Positions 24,309 to 31,515 of a stretch of 35,170 nucleotides of DNA are shown here, piece by piece. How positions within the stretch are numbered: position 1 is the stretch's first letter; each line of letters opens with the position of its first letter. The notes beneath the pieces are model-generated. The model was not told the origin of the DNA. It saw nothing but the letters and a program-made list of their open reading frames with translations, and did not search any database. A program made the position numbers and the translations under genes. This DNA comes from Oscillospiraceae bacterium (GTDB lineage Bacteria > Bacillota > Clostridia > Oscillospirales > Acutalibacteraceae): the NCBI GenBank assembly GCA_015065665.1, contig SVPX01000009.1, positions 1-35,170 on the forward strand, read 5' to 3'.

Positions 24309-24348
24309 GGCAGGTTTTCTCATAGGGGAGGAAACCTGCCTGTTTTTT
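24309..24348 (+). terminator. Terminator of cysK
   Basis: GGCAGGTTT pairs with AAACCTGCC, followed by TGTTTTTT. Confidence 0.88.
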
Positions 24349-24389
24349 ATGTTTGTATAGGTTAATATAGTTTAACTGTGCGGATTAAT

Positions 24390-24408
24390 ATTGTGCAATA
24401 TGCACAAT
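24390..24408. promoter_or_regulatory. Perfect 19-bp palindrome upstream of the EF-G paralogue
   Basis: ATTGTGCA-ATA-TGCACAAT, a perfect inverted repeat with a 3-base centre, lies 58 bases ahead of the -35 box of the next gene. No T-run follows, so it is not a terminator. It could be a dimeric repressor site. Confidence 0.4.
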
Positions 24409-24465
24409 ACAGAGGGGCGAACATTGAGCAAGAAGTCAAAAATATGTCACGGTAGTAATTTTTTA

Positions 24466-24494
24466 TTGTGTTATCACATACCTTTTGTTATAAT
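24466..24494 (+). promoter_or_regulatory. Promoter of the EF-G paralogue
   Basis: TTGTGT at 24466-24471, 17 bases, then perfect TATAAT at 24489-24494. The 325-base gap 24274-24598 otherwise holds the cysK terminator, the palindrome at 24390 and a leader of about 100 bases. Confidence 0.6.
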
Positions 24495-24598
24495 TGTTAT
24501 TAGTTACTTTAAGTATTTAGATTTTTTTGTATAAATTGCTATTTCGCTTACAAGTAATATATATAATCGTTGCCACAAGGCACGAAAGGAGAATCATT

Positions 24599-26665
24599 AT
24601 GAAACAGTACACAGCAGACAAAATTTATAACATTGCGCTTACCGGTCATAGCGGCGCAGGTAAGACAACCCTGACAGAGGCAATGCTGTTTATGACCGGA
24701 GTTATCGACCGTATGGGCAAGACTAATGATGGTAATACTGTTACAGACTTTGACCCTGAAGAAATCAAGAGAAAGGTTTCTGTTGCTCTTGCAGTTGCTC
24801 CTGTTGAGTGGAAAGATTCCAAGATCAACATCCTTGATGCTCCCGGCCTCTATGACTATATGGCAGGTTGCGTTGAGTCAATCCGTGCGGCTGACTCCGT
24901 AGCAATCGTTGTATCAGCAAAGGGCGGCATCAACGTAGGTACAGAGCGTGGCTTCAAATTCGCAAGAAGAGGTAAGCGCCCCAGATTCTTCGTTATCAAC
25001 GGTATGTGTGACCCCAACGTTGATTATTACGCACTTATTGACGAACTCAAAGAGAGATACGGCTACAATGTTTGTCCCGTATTTGTGCCTGTAGTAGAGG
25101 GCGGCAAGGCTACTGCATATATCGACCTTGCAAATCAGAAGGCATATACATATGCAGGCTCCAAGGCTACAGAGATTCCCATGCCTGCATTCTCAAAACT
25201 GGAAGAATACACAAACGCTATCAAGGAAGCAGTTGCTGAGACATCTGAGGAACTGATGGATAAGTTCTTCGGCGGTGAGGAATTCACAGCAGAAGAGATG
25301 AACACAGGTATCAAGAACGCAGTTCTCTCAGGCGATATCGCACCCGTATTCTGTGTTGAGGCTATCACACAGGCAGGTATGGATGTACTCCTTGACGCTA
25401 TTGTTAAGTATACACCCCCCGCAGCAGTAATCGGCAAGGAAGTTGGCAAGGACGAAGAGGGCAACGATGTCCAGATCGATGTTGACGAGTCTGCTCCCAC
25501 AGTTGCAACAATCTTCAAGACAGTTGCTGATCCCTTCGTTGGTAAGCTCTCTTACTTCAAGGTTATCGCAGGTAAGGTTTCTGCAGATACACCTCTCGTA
25601 AATGCCCGTACAGGGGAGAGCGAGAGAATCTCCAAGGTATTCCTTGTCCGCGGTAAAAAGCAGATTGATGCTCCCTACATCGGCGCAGGTGATATCGGTG
25701 CTATTCCCAAACTCTCAGGTGCTGCAACAGGTGACACACTCTGCTCATCCAAGCGTATTGTTACACTTGCTGGTCCCCAGTACAACAAGCCTTCCTTCTC
25801 AATGGCTATCTTCCCCAAGAAGAGCGGCGAAGAAGATAAGGTTGCTCAGGGTATCGCAAGACTTATTGAGGAAGATCCTTCTCTCGGCTTCAAGTCCGAT
25901 AAAGAAACTCACGAGATGGTTATCTCCGGTAAGGGTGACCAGCATCTTGATATCGTAGTATGTAAGCTCAAGTCCAAGTTCAACGTTGAGGTTGTTCTCA
26001 GAAAGCCCAAGGTTGCATACCGTGAGGCTATCCGCAAGAAGGTACAGGTACAGGGCAGACATAAGAAACAGTCCGGTGGTTCAGGCCAGTTCGGTGATGT
26101 TTGGATTGAGTTTGAGCCTTGTGATTGCCCAGACCTTGAGTTTGCAGAGAGAGTTGTTGGCGGCTCTGTTCCCAAGAACTTCTTCCCTGCAGTTGAAAAG
26201 GGCCTCCGCGAAGCAATCCAGAAGGGCCCCCTGGCAGGTTATCCCGTTGTAGGTCTCAGAGCTACACTTTATGACGGCTCCTACCATCCTGTTGACTCCA
26301 ACGAAATGGCATTCAAGATGGCTGCAAAGGTAGCGTTCAAGAACGGTATGGCTATTGCTAACCCCACACTCCTTGAGCCTGTAGGCACACTTAAATGTAC
26401 TGTTCCCGATGCAAACATGGGCGACATTATGGGCGAGGTTAACAAGCGCCGAGGCAGAGTTCTGGGTATGAGTCCCGGCGAGGATAATCAGCAGATTATC
26501 GAGGCAGAAGTTCCCATGGCAGAAATGCACGACTTCAGTACCTACATCCGCCAGGTAACCCAGGGCAGAGGCAGATTCAGCTTTGACTTTGTTCGTTATG
26601 AGGATGCACCTGCAAACATTGCCCAGAAGGTTATCGAGGCAGCAAAGCAGGAGTCAGAGGACTGA
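24599..26665 (+). CDS. EF-G paralogue (EF-G-2/FusA2-type translational GTPase)
   Basis: 688 residues from ATG 24599, with GAAAGGAG just upstream; the longer frame from 24527 runs into the promoter leader. The P-loop is GHSGAGKTTL rather than the AHIDAGKTT of canonical EF-G. G3 is DAPG, and the NKxD box is altered to INGMCD. Domain IV and V signatures are present: QSGGSGQFGDVWIEF, GYPVVGLRATLYDGSYH, DSNEMAF, PNDIMGEVN-like MGDIMGEVNKRRG and a TQGRGRFSF end. These fit the EF-G-2-like branch (compare the GHNGAGKTTL-type P-loop of Thermus EF-G-2), not the essential fusA or Tet(M). It stands alone, not in an str operon. It may act in ribosome recycling or under stress; the actual role is not deducible. 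Confidence 0.9.
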   Translation: MKQYTADKIYNIALTGHSGAGKTTLTEAMLFMTGVIDRMGKTNDGNTVTDFDPEEIKRKVSVALAVAPVEWKDSKINILDAPGLYDYMAGCVESIRAADSVAIVVSAKGGINVGTERGFKFARRGKRPRFFVINGMCDPNVDYYALIDELKERYGYNVCPVFVPVVEGGKATAYIDLANQKAYTYAGSKATEIPMPAFSKLEEYTNAIKEAVAETSEELMDKFFGGEEFTAEEMNTGIKNAVLSGDIAPVFCVEAITQAGMDVLLDAIVKYTPPAAVIGKEVGKDEEGNDVQIDVDESAPTVATIFKTVADPFVGKLSYFKVIAGKVSADTPLVNARTGESERISKVFLVRGKKQIDAPYIGAGDIGAIPKLSGAATGDTLCSSKRIVTLAGPQYNKPSFSMAIFPKKSGEEDKVAQGIARLIEEDPSLGFKSDKETHEMVISGKGDQHLDIVVCKLKSKFNVEVVLRKPKVAYREAIRKKVQVQGRHKKQSGGSGQFGDVWIEFEPCDCPDLEFAERVVGGSVPKNFFPAVEKGLREAIQKGPLAGYPVVGLRATLYDGSYHPVDSNEMAFKMAAKVAFKNGMAIANPTLLEPVGTLKCTVPDANMGDIMGEVNKRRGRVLGMSPGEDNQQIIEAEVPMAEMHDFSTYIRQVTQGRGRFSFDFVRYEDAPANIAQKVIEAAKQESED

Positions 26666-26683
26666 TATTAATTTGAATTAACC

Positions 26684-26773
26684 GCCTGTCTGAGGGCGAA
26701 AAACAGACAGGCTTGTGCATCTCCTATATAAATCCCACCACAGTCATGATGATTGCGGTGGGATTTTTGTTTT
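26684..26773 (+). terminator. Two hairpins ending the EF-G paralogue transcript
   Basis: The first stem is GCCTGTCTG / CAGACAGGC (26684-26712), without a T-run. The second is TCCCACC / GGTGGGA (26733-26763), followed by TTTTTGTTTT, and is the likely terminator. Confidence 0.75.
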
Positions 26774-26825
26774 ATCCCTTTGTCTGAAGGCGGATATTAA
26801 CTCCGTAGTGGGCAGTACCCACGAT

Positions 26826-26880
26826 GCCCCCTTGTGTAAAGGAAATTTCCCTGTTAGGGGAATTTCCTCATCAGAGGGAG
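26826..26880 (+). repeat. Degenerate hairpin repeat, possible copy 6
   Basis: CCCCCTTGTGTAAAGG followed by the hairpin GGAAATTTCCC-TGTTA-GGGGAATTTCC and AGAGGGAG. It resembles the copies listed at 22523-23117, but with eroded ends. With copy 5 it accounts for most of the 386-base gap 26666-27051. Short frames here are artefacts. Confidence 0.45.
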
Positions 26881-26888
26881 CCAAGATA

Positions 26889-26944
26889 GCCCCCCTTGCC
26901 CTAAAGGGGGGAGATTTCCTGCAAAGGAAATCAGGGGGGATTTT
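26889..26944 (+). repeat. Conserved-ends/variable-hairpin repeat, copy 5
   Basis: TTGCCCTAAAGGGGGG, the hairpin GATTTCC-TGCAAA-GGAAATC, then AGGGGGGATT. The ends match copies 2-4; the hairpin sequence is different. Confidence 0.75.
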
Positions 26945-26966
26945 CAAATCAGCCTTCTAAAGAAGT

Positions 26967-27010
26967 TAAAAAAACAGGACACTCCGTTTTGGAATGTCCT
27001 GTGTTCTTTG
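26967..27010 (-). terminator. Terminator of the minus-strand LRR-dockerin gene
   Basis: On the minus strand, ACAGGACATTCC pairs with GGAGTGTCCTGT, followed by seven T. It lies about 45 bases after the stop codon. Confidence 0.8.
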
Positions 27011-27051
27011 TTATTATTCAGCTTTGTTATAAGACGAATTATAAATCAGTC

Positions 27052-28392
27052 TTATTCAAGGATACCTGCGATGAGCTTCTGGATTGCGGTTGCATCCTTG
27101 ATGTTTACATCATTGTCGCAGTTGTAGTCACCAAGCTCAAACTCCACATCTGTAAATGTGATAAGCTGTGCTGTGAATTTCTGGATTGCGGTTGCATCCT
27201 TGATGTTTACGTCAAGGTCCATATTAACATCGCCCTTTTCGTATTTGGGACAGGGTGTTGTTGTGATTTCTTCTGTTGAAGAAGGCTCTGTATTGTCTGA
27301 GGATACAGGCTGAGTTTCTGTTGAAGAAGGTTCGGTATTGTTCGTTGAAGAAGGCTCTGTTGCCTCAGATGTTACAGGCTCTGAGGCGGTAGTTTCTGTT
27401 GCCTCTGTTGTCTCTGTGGGAGCAGTTGTGTCAGCAGGGATTGCCTCCACATTCTGGAATCCGTTGGACATTGCATAGGCATAACCTGTGGTACCCTCTT
27501 TGCAGGTGATTTTGAAATCCTTAATGAGAGTGTATTCAAATTCAAACTCGTCATATACATAACCGATTGCATATTCGCCGATTTCTGTAACAGAATCGGG
27601 GATTATAATCTCAGTGATTGCGCAGGAGTCAAAGGCGCTTGTGCCGATAGCTTCGATGCCATCGCTCAGAATAAGTGAAGTGAGTGTGTAGCAGTTTGCA
27701 AATGCAAACTCACCGATGGTCTTTACTGTACCGGAGATAATAACATCTGTGAGTTTATCGCAGATGAAGAAGGCAGAAGCCTCGATAACCTCTGTGCCTT
27801 CGGGAATGATAACCTTTGTAAGACCTGTATATGCAAAAGCATACTCACCGATGAATTTGAGTGTAGAGGGAAAATCAACTGCAGTTAAGTGGTTACTGCT
27901 CTGGAATGCCATATCGTCAATAACCTTTATACCCTCGGGAATTTCTACACTCTCAAGTCTTGTGCAGAGATAGAAGCAACTGTTTGGGATAGTGTGGATA
28001 TTCTCAGAGAGAGTAAGGTCTGCAAGGTATACGCAGGATGAGAATGCGGAGTTGCCCAGAGTGGTAACGGACTGGGGCATTGTAACACCTGTAATCATAG
28101 AACCTGCAAAAGCTCTTGCACTGATGTATTCTACACCGTCAGAAATAGTAACATTGCCGATTGTCTTGTTCTGATAGAAGGCTTTTTCACCGATACCTTT
28201 AACAGTAAGACCACCCAGTGTAGAGGGAATGATGATGTCACCGCCTGCACCTGTATAGCCTGTAATCTCTACACCGCCTGTGACTTCCTTGTATGTAAAG
28301 TCACCCTCTGCGGCGGATATTGTACCTGTTGAGAATACACAGCAGGATACAAGCATAAGAATTACTGTGAGAATACTGATAAATCGTTTCAT
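27052..28392 (-). CDS. Secreted BspA-like leucine-rich repeat protein with Thr/Ser linker and dockerin (copy 3)
   Basis: A signal peptide (MKRFISILTVILMLVSCCVF, cleavage near SAA) is followed by LRR_5 repeats (about residues 40-310) of the pattern AFxxCxxLxxVxIPEGxxxI. A linker of about 60 residues rich in Thr, Ser, Glu and Pro contains repeated TEPSST/TEATE units. The C-terminal dockerin has DVNMDLDVNIKDATAIQK and DYNCDNDVNIKDATAIQK. In both loops the usual DG is replaced (DLD, DND), so calcium affinity might differ, though Asp/Asn ligands remain. It is related to the two LRR-dockerin genes at 15901-19058 but lies apart, on the other strand, and only this copy has the long linker. AAGGAC lies about 13 bases before the ATG, a loose ribosome binding site. 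Confidence 0.92.
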   Translation of the reverse strand: MKRFISILTVILMLVSCCVFSTGTISAAEGDFTYKEVTGGVEITGYTGAGGDIIIPSTLGGLTVKGIGEKAFYQNKTIGNVTISDGVEYISARAFAGSMITGVTMPQSVTTLGNSAFSSCVYLADLTLSENIHTIPNSCFYLCTRLESVEIPEGIKVIDDMAFQSSNHLTAVDFPSTLKFIGEYAFAYTGLTKVIIPEGTEVIEASAFFICDKLTDVIISGTVKTIGEFAFANCYTLTSLILSDGIEAIGTSAFDSCAITEIIIPDSVTEIGEYAIGYVYDEFEFEYTLIKDFKITCKEGTTGYAYAMSNGFQNVEAIPADTTAPTETTEATETTASEPVTSEATEPSSTNNTEPSSTETQPVSSDNTEPSSTEEITTTPCPKYEKGDVNMDLDVNIKDATAIQKFTAQLITFTDVEFELGDYNCDNDVNIKDATAIQKLIAGILE

Positions 28393-28427
28393 AATTCGTT
28401 CACGTCCTTATTGATTTCTTTAATACT

Positions 28428-28456
28428 AGTATAATATATGAGCTAAAATTCGTCAA
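28428..28456 (-). promoter_or_regulatory. Promoter of the minus-strand LRR-dockerin gene
   Basis: On the minus strand: TTGACG (28456-28451), 17 bases, then TATACT (28433-28428), about 35 bases before the ATG at 28392. A plus-strand TATAAT at 28499-28504 may serve the divergent permease gene but lacks a well-spaced -35. Confidence 0.7.
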
Positions 28457-28629
28457 TGAAATTTACATAGAATTCACACATTTTACACTAAGGTGTAGTA
28501 TAATAAACATACAGTTTCAAAAAAATGGAAATTATAGCAAAAAAGGTTTGATATTTTTTCTGTTTTTATATATACTTGAAAGAGGAAAATCTTTGTTTGG
28601 AAGGTAAAACTGAAACTGAAAAAAGAAGT

Positions 28630-29808
28630 ATGAAAGGCGGTATGATTTTGGTTACTGAGAAAAAACGAAAATTTATAATCGATGTTGTGTTTGTAGCGAT
28701 AATTCTTGCACTTGCACACTTTACAATTGAGTATCTGGCAGTGTGGGTGTTGCCCTTTATCATTGGCCTGATTGTGGCGATTATCCTGCAGAAGCCTGTG
28801 GCTTATCTGACAGAAAAAACAAAACTGGGCAGGGGTTTCTGGTCCTGTCTCCTTGTGCTTGTTTCTCTGTGTGCAGTATTTGGATTGATTGCACTTCTGG
28901 GTTGGGCATTGTATGAAGAAAGCCCCGGCTTTGCCAAGTGGCTCACAAGCCTTGTGCCAAGTATCAAGAATACCTTTGATAATGTGTCTGTGTGGTTCTC
29001 AGGCTTCACCAAAATGCTCCCCGGCGGAGCAGGTCAGGCTCTGGAGAGCGCCCCCACAAACATATTTACTGCAGTTATCAGCGGTGTAACAGGACTTATT
29101 ACCACTATTGCAGAGAAGATTATCACAGACGGTCCCGGGCTTCTCATTGCCTGTATCTTCTCAGTTGTGGCATCCTGCTATATAACAAAGGATTACCGCA
29201 AGATTGTAAACTTTGTTGTAAGTCAGTTCGGACAGAAGGGTGCAAAGATTATTGTCAGCACCAAACAGCTTTTTGTAACCAACATTCTCAAGATGCTCAG
29301 GGGTTACATCATCATTATGTTTATCACATATATCGAGCTGTTTATTGCCCTTACAATCCTCAGGGTTGATTATGCGGCTATCCTTGCGGCTCTGATTGCG
29401 GTTCTTGATATTATGCCAGTTGTCGGTACAGGTACAGTACTTATCCCTTGGTTTGTGATAAGCCTTCTTATGGGTAACTTCGGCCTTGCCGCAGGCGTTA
29501 TCATCACCTATATTGCAATCACAATTATCCGCAATATCATCGAACCCAGAATCATCGGTCAGCAGGTTGGTCTGCCTCCCATTGTAACTCTCATTGCAAT
29601 GTATGTAGGTCTCAAGCTCTACGGTGTGCTGGGTATGATGCTCCTGCCTGTTACAATCATTGTTATTGTAAAACTTCAGGAAAACGGAATTATCCATATC
29701 TGGAATACTCCCAAGAAATCCGAAAGTGATAAAGAAGAGGAAAAGAAAAAGCCCTTATTCACAGACAGATTCTCCCTGCGTAAAAATAAGCAGAAACAAA
29801 ATAAATAA
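28630..29808 (+). CDS. AI-2E family (YtvI/PerM-type) membrane permease
   Basis: About 392 residues with roughly eight hydrophobic segments and the AI-2E transporter layout. There is an N-terminal pair of helices (VVFVAIILALAHFTIEYLAV and WVLPFIIGLIVAIILQKPV). A long middle domain (KLGRGFWSCLLVLVSLC onwards) follows, then the conserved C-terminal block DYAAILAALIAVLDIMPVVG, PWFVISLLMGN and IIEPRIIGQQVGLPPIVTL. The tail is very basic/acidic and cytoplasmic. Start choice is uncertain: ATG 28630, ATG 28642 and TTG 28648 are in frame, and AAAGGCGG at 28633-28640 is best spaced for TTG 28648. Family members include a sporulation-linked YtvI and Na+/H+ antiporters; few really move autoinducer-2. luxS lies 1.7 kb away, but I would not join them on that. 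Confidence 0.88.
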   Translation: MKGGMILVTEKKRKFIIDVVFVAIILALAHFTIEYLAVWVLPFIIGLIVAIILQKPVAYLTEKTKLGRGFWSCLLVLVSLCAVFGLIALLGWALYEESPGFAKWLTSLVPSIKNTFDNVSVWFSGFTKMLPGGAGQALESAPTNIFTAVISGVTGLITTIAEKIITDGPGLLIACIFSVVASCYITKDYRKIVNFVVSQFGQKGAKIIVSTKQLFVTNILKMLRGYIIIMFITYIELFIALTILRVDYAAILAALIAVLDIMPVVGTGTVLIPWFVISLLMGNFGLAAGVIITYIAITIIRNIIEPRIIGQQVGLPPIVTLIAMYVGLKLYGVLGMMLLPVTIIVIVKLQENGIIHIWNTPKKSESDKEEEKKKPLFTDRFSLRKNKQKQNK

Positions 29809-29810
29809 CA

Positions 29811-29859
29811 AAAACACCCGAAGAAGAGCATCATAACTCTTTTTCGGGTGGTGTTTTTT
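29811..29859 (+). terminator. Terminator of the AI-2E family permease gene
   Basis: CACCCGAA pairs with TTCGGGTG, with AAGAG/CTCTT inside the stem; TTTTTT follows. Confidence 0.82.
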
Positions 29860-29967
29860 CTCGTTTGCGAAGCAAACATATCGCATCAAAGATATATCGC
29901 ATTGCGTAAGCAATATATGGAAAATTCACTTGTGAATTTATATCGCAAGGTACGAAGTACCTTATAT
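29860..29967 (+). repeat. Four-hairpin dispersed repeat, copy B
   Basis: Same order of inverted repeats as at 23118: GTTTGCGAAGCAAAC, ATTGCGTAAGCAAT, AATTCACTTGTGAATT, then AAGGTACGAAGTACCTT. The last hairpin differs from copies A and C on both sides of the stem, so pairing is kept. Confidence 0.9.
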
Positions 29968-29977
29968 TTTTTCAGTT

Positions 29978-30083
29978 CTCGTTTGCGAAGCAAACATATC
30001 GCATCAAAGATATATCGCATTGCGTAAGCAATATATGGAAAATTCACTTGTGAATTTATATCGCAAGGTGCAACGCACCTTAT
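29978..30083 (+). repeat. Four-hairpin dispersed repeat, copy C
   Basis: Tandem with copy B at a 118-bp period and nearly identical to it, except that the last hairpin is AAGGTGCAACGCACCTT as in copy A. Its right edge touches the stop codon of the minus-strand gene at 30083. Confidence 0.9.
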
Positions 30084-30331
30084 TATCCAAACTGATTCTC
30101 CACAGCAAGTGTGACTACTTCTTTAAGCCTAATAAGGGGATCTTCCAAAGATGCGGTGGAATCATACTCAAGAAGTCTGGGAGGAATGTTGGACGCACTG
30201 CACAGAGTTTGCATACGCATATCGATGTTGTTATTTTTTACAAGTGCAAACAGTTCTGCGATTGCCTTGCAATTCTCAACTGCTCTGAGCAAATCTGCTT
30301 TGTTATTGTACTGACAGTTGTTTGCATCCAT
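30083..30331 (-). CDS. Unknown 82-residue protein
   Basis: The start MDANNCQYNNKADLLRAVEN has a strong ribosome binding site (AAAGGGGG, six bases before ATG) and a good promoter upstream. It looks like a real gene, although it lies beside repeats. The sequence is mainly helical, without signal peptide or membrane segment. It includes CKAIAELFALVKNNNIDMRM, and I do not recognise a family. The stop codon sits at the edge of repeat copy C, so the repeat pair may have inserted at, or altered, its 3' end. It could be a small regulator or a subunit of an unlinked system; nothing in the sequence decides this. Confidence 0.7.
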   Translation of the reverse strand: MDANNCQYNNKADLLRAVENCKAIAELFALVKNNNIDMRMQTLCSASNIPPRLLEYDSTASLEDPLIRLKEVVTLAVENQFG

Positions 30332-30366
30332 GCTGATTCCCCCTTTCCTGCGTTCCTTATTCTTTT

Positions 30367-30407
30367 ATTATACAATATAAGTGGTAGGGTTTTCAATTGG
30401 TAGGGTT
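30367..30407 (-). promoter_or_regulatory. Promoter with 10-bp direct repeats ahead of the 82-residue protein gene
   Basis: On the minus strand: TTGAAA (30396-30391), 18 bases, then TATAAT (30372-30367). Two copies of AACCCTACCA (30407-30398 and 30391-30382) flank the -35 box at a 16-bp period, a typical operator arrangement. Confidence 0.5.
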
Positions 30408-30497
30408 AATATTTACAGGGCAGGATTTTTGTGATATTCTATATCTGTTGCACAGTATGAAAAATGTAAGAATTTTGAATTATATGGTGGAATGTGT

Positions 30498-31505
30498 ATG
30501 AATGAACTTATGAATAAAGAAAGGGAAATGCAGACAAATCCTGTAGAAGCCCCTGAGAACAAAAAGAATACAAAGGGCTTTGTCCTTTTTATAAAGAAAA
30601 ACTTTAATCCCCTTGTGGCGGTGCTTCTTGTGGTTGTGATTGTTCTGACTTGTACCCTGTGTGTAATGGGCGGAAAACTCCACGAGCGGCGGGAGATTCA
30701 CAAGGCGGTGTATAATCAGTCCCAGAAAATACAGGTAGCAGGGGAAAGCGACAGAGTCCCCCTTTCAAACTACGGTCTTGGGGATATTACAATCCCTGCC
30801 ATAAAGGGTGTGCCTGTGTGTACATACAAGGATGAAAACTTCCGCACCGATGACAAAGGCTACAAATATTACTATGATGAGGGTGAACTCAGCTCCTATG
30901 TGGGAGTTGATGTTTCAGGCCATAATGGTGATATCGACTGGGTAGCCGTCAAGAATTCCGGGGTGGACTTTGCAATGCTGAGAATCGGCGGCAGAGGATA
31001 CGGGGAAGAGGGAAGTTTATATGACGACACATACTTCCGACAGAATTTAAGAGAAGCAAAGGCGGCAGGACTTATGGTTGGTGCCTACTTTTTCTCTCAG
31101 GCGGTAACACCTGAGGAGGCAGAGGAAGAGGCTGAGTATGCAATCTCAATCCTTCGCGGTGCAAAGCTTGATTATCCCCTTGCCTTTGACTGGGAGATTA
31201 TTGAGGGTGTTGACAATCCCCGTACAGAGAATATTCCTCCCCAGACTCTCACCGACTGTGCCAGAGCATTCTGCGACAGAGTGAAGAAGGCAGGATATAT
31301 CCCCGCTTTGTATACAGGCTCTCAACTTGCATACTATAAATATGACCTGGGACAACTCAGCGATATTGATATCTGGTATGCTTTTTATAACGATACACCT
31401 GCCCTCTATTACAACTATATGATATGGCAGTATTCCTGCACAGGTAGGGTTGACGGAATAGAAGGTGACGTTGACCTTAATATATGTTTCAAAAATTATA
31501 AGTGA
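30498..31505 (+). CDS. Membrane-anchored GH25 muramidase (lysozyme)
   Basis: About 335 residues. A basic N-terminus and one transmembrane helix (about 40-60, NPLVAVLLVVVIVLTCTLCV) precede a spacer. A glycoside hydrolase family 25 domain follows: YVGVDVSGHNGDIDWVAVKN, FAMLRIGGRGYGEEG, AAGLMVGAYFFSQAVTPEEA, the catalytic FDWE, then YTGSQLAYY and WQYSCTGRVDGIEGDVDLN. Catalytic Asp and Glu positions (GVDVSG and FDWE) are intact. The enzyme should cut the MurNAc-GlcNAc bond of peptidoglycan on the outer face of the membrane. ATG 30498 has GGTGG upstream; ATG 30492 is an alternative. luxS starts 10 bases after the stop, so the two are probably co-transcribed. Confidence 0.92.
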   Translation: MNELMNKEREMQTNPVEAPENKKNTKGFVLFIKKNFNPLVAVLLVVVIVLTCTLCVMGGKLHERREIHKAVYNQSQKIQVAGESDRVPLSNYGLGDITIPAIKGVPVCTYKDENFRTDDKGYKYYYDEGELSSYVGVDVSGHNGDIDWVAVKNSGVDFAMLRIGGRGYGEEGSLYDDTYFRQNLREAKAAGLMVGAYFFSQAVTPEEAEEEAEYAISILRGAKLDYPLAFDWEIIEGVDNPRTENIPPQTLTDCARAFCDRVKKAGYIPALYTGSQLAYYKYDLGQLSDIDIWYAFYNDTPALYYNYMIWQYSCTGRVDGIEGDVDLNICFKNYK

Positions 31506-31515
31506 GGTAATTATA

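Noticed and set aside
24599..26665. Tetracycline-resistance ribosomal protection protein
   Set aside because: The P-loop and later motifs fit the EF-G-2-like branch, not the AHVDAGKTT type of Tet(M)/Tet(O).
26715..26960. Overlapping 81- and 67-residue frames on opposite strands
   Set aside because: Both lie wholly in terminator and repeat sequence and mirror each other; no ribosome binding site.
29860..30083. Possible CRISPR array from the tandem repeats
   Set aside because: Only two units at a 118-bp period, made of several palindromes and without unique spacers; no cas genes are nearby.
30020..30403. A 127-residue plus-strand frame
   Set aside because: It starts in repeat copy C and is antisense to the better-supported 82-residue gene.
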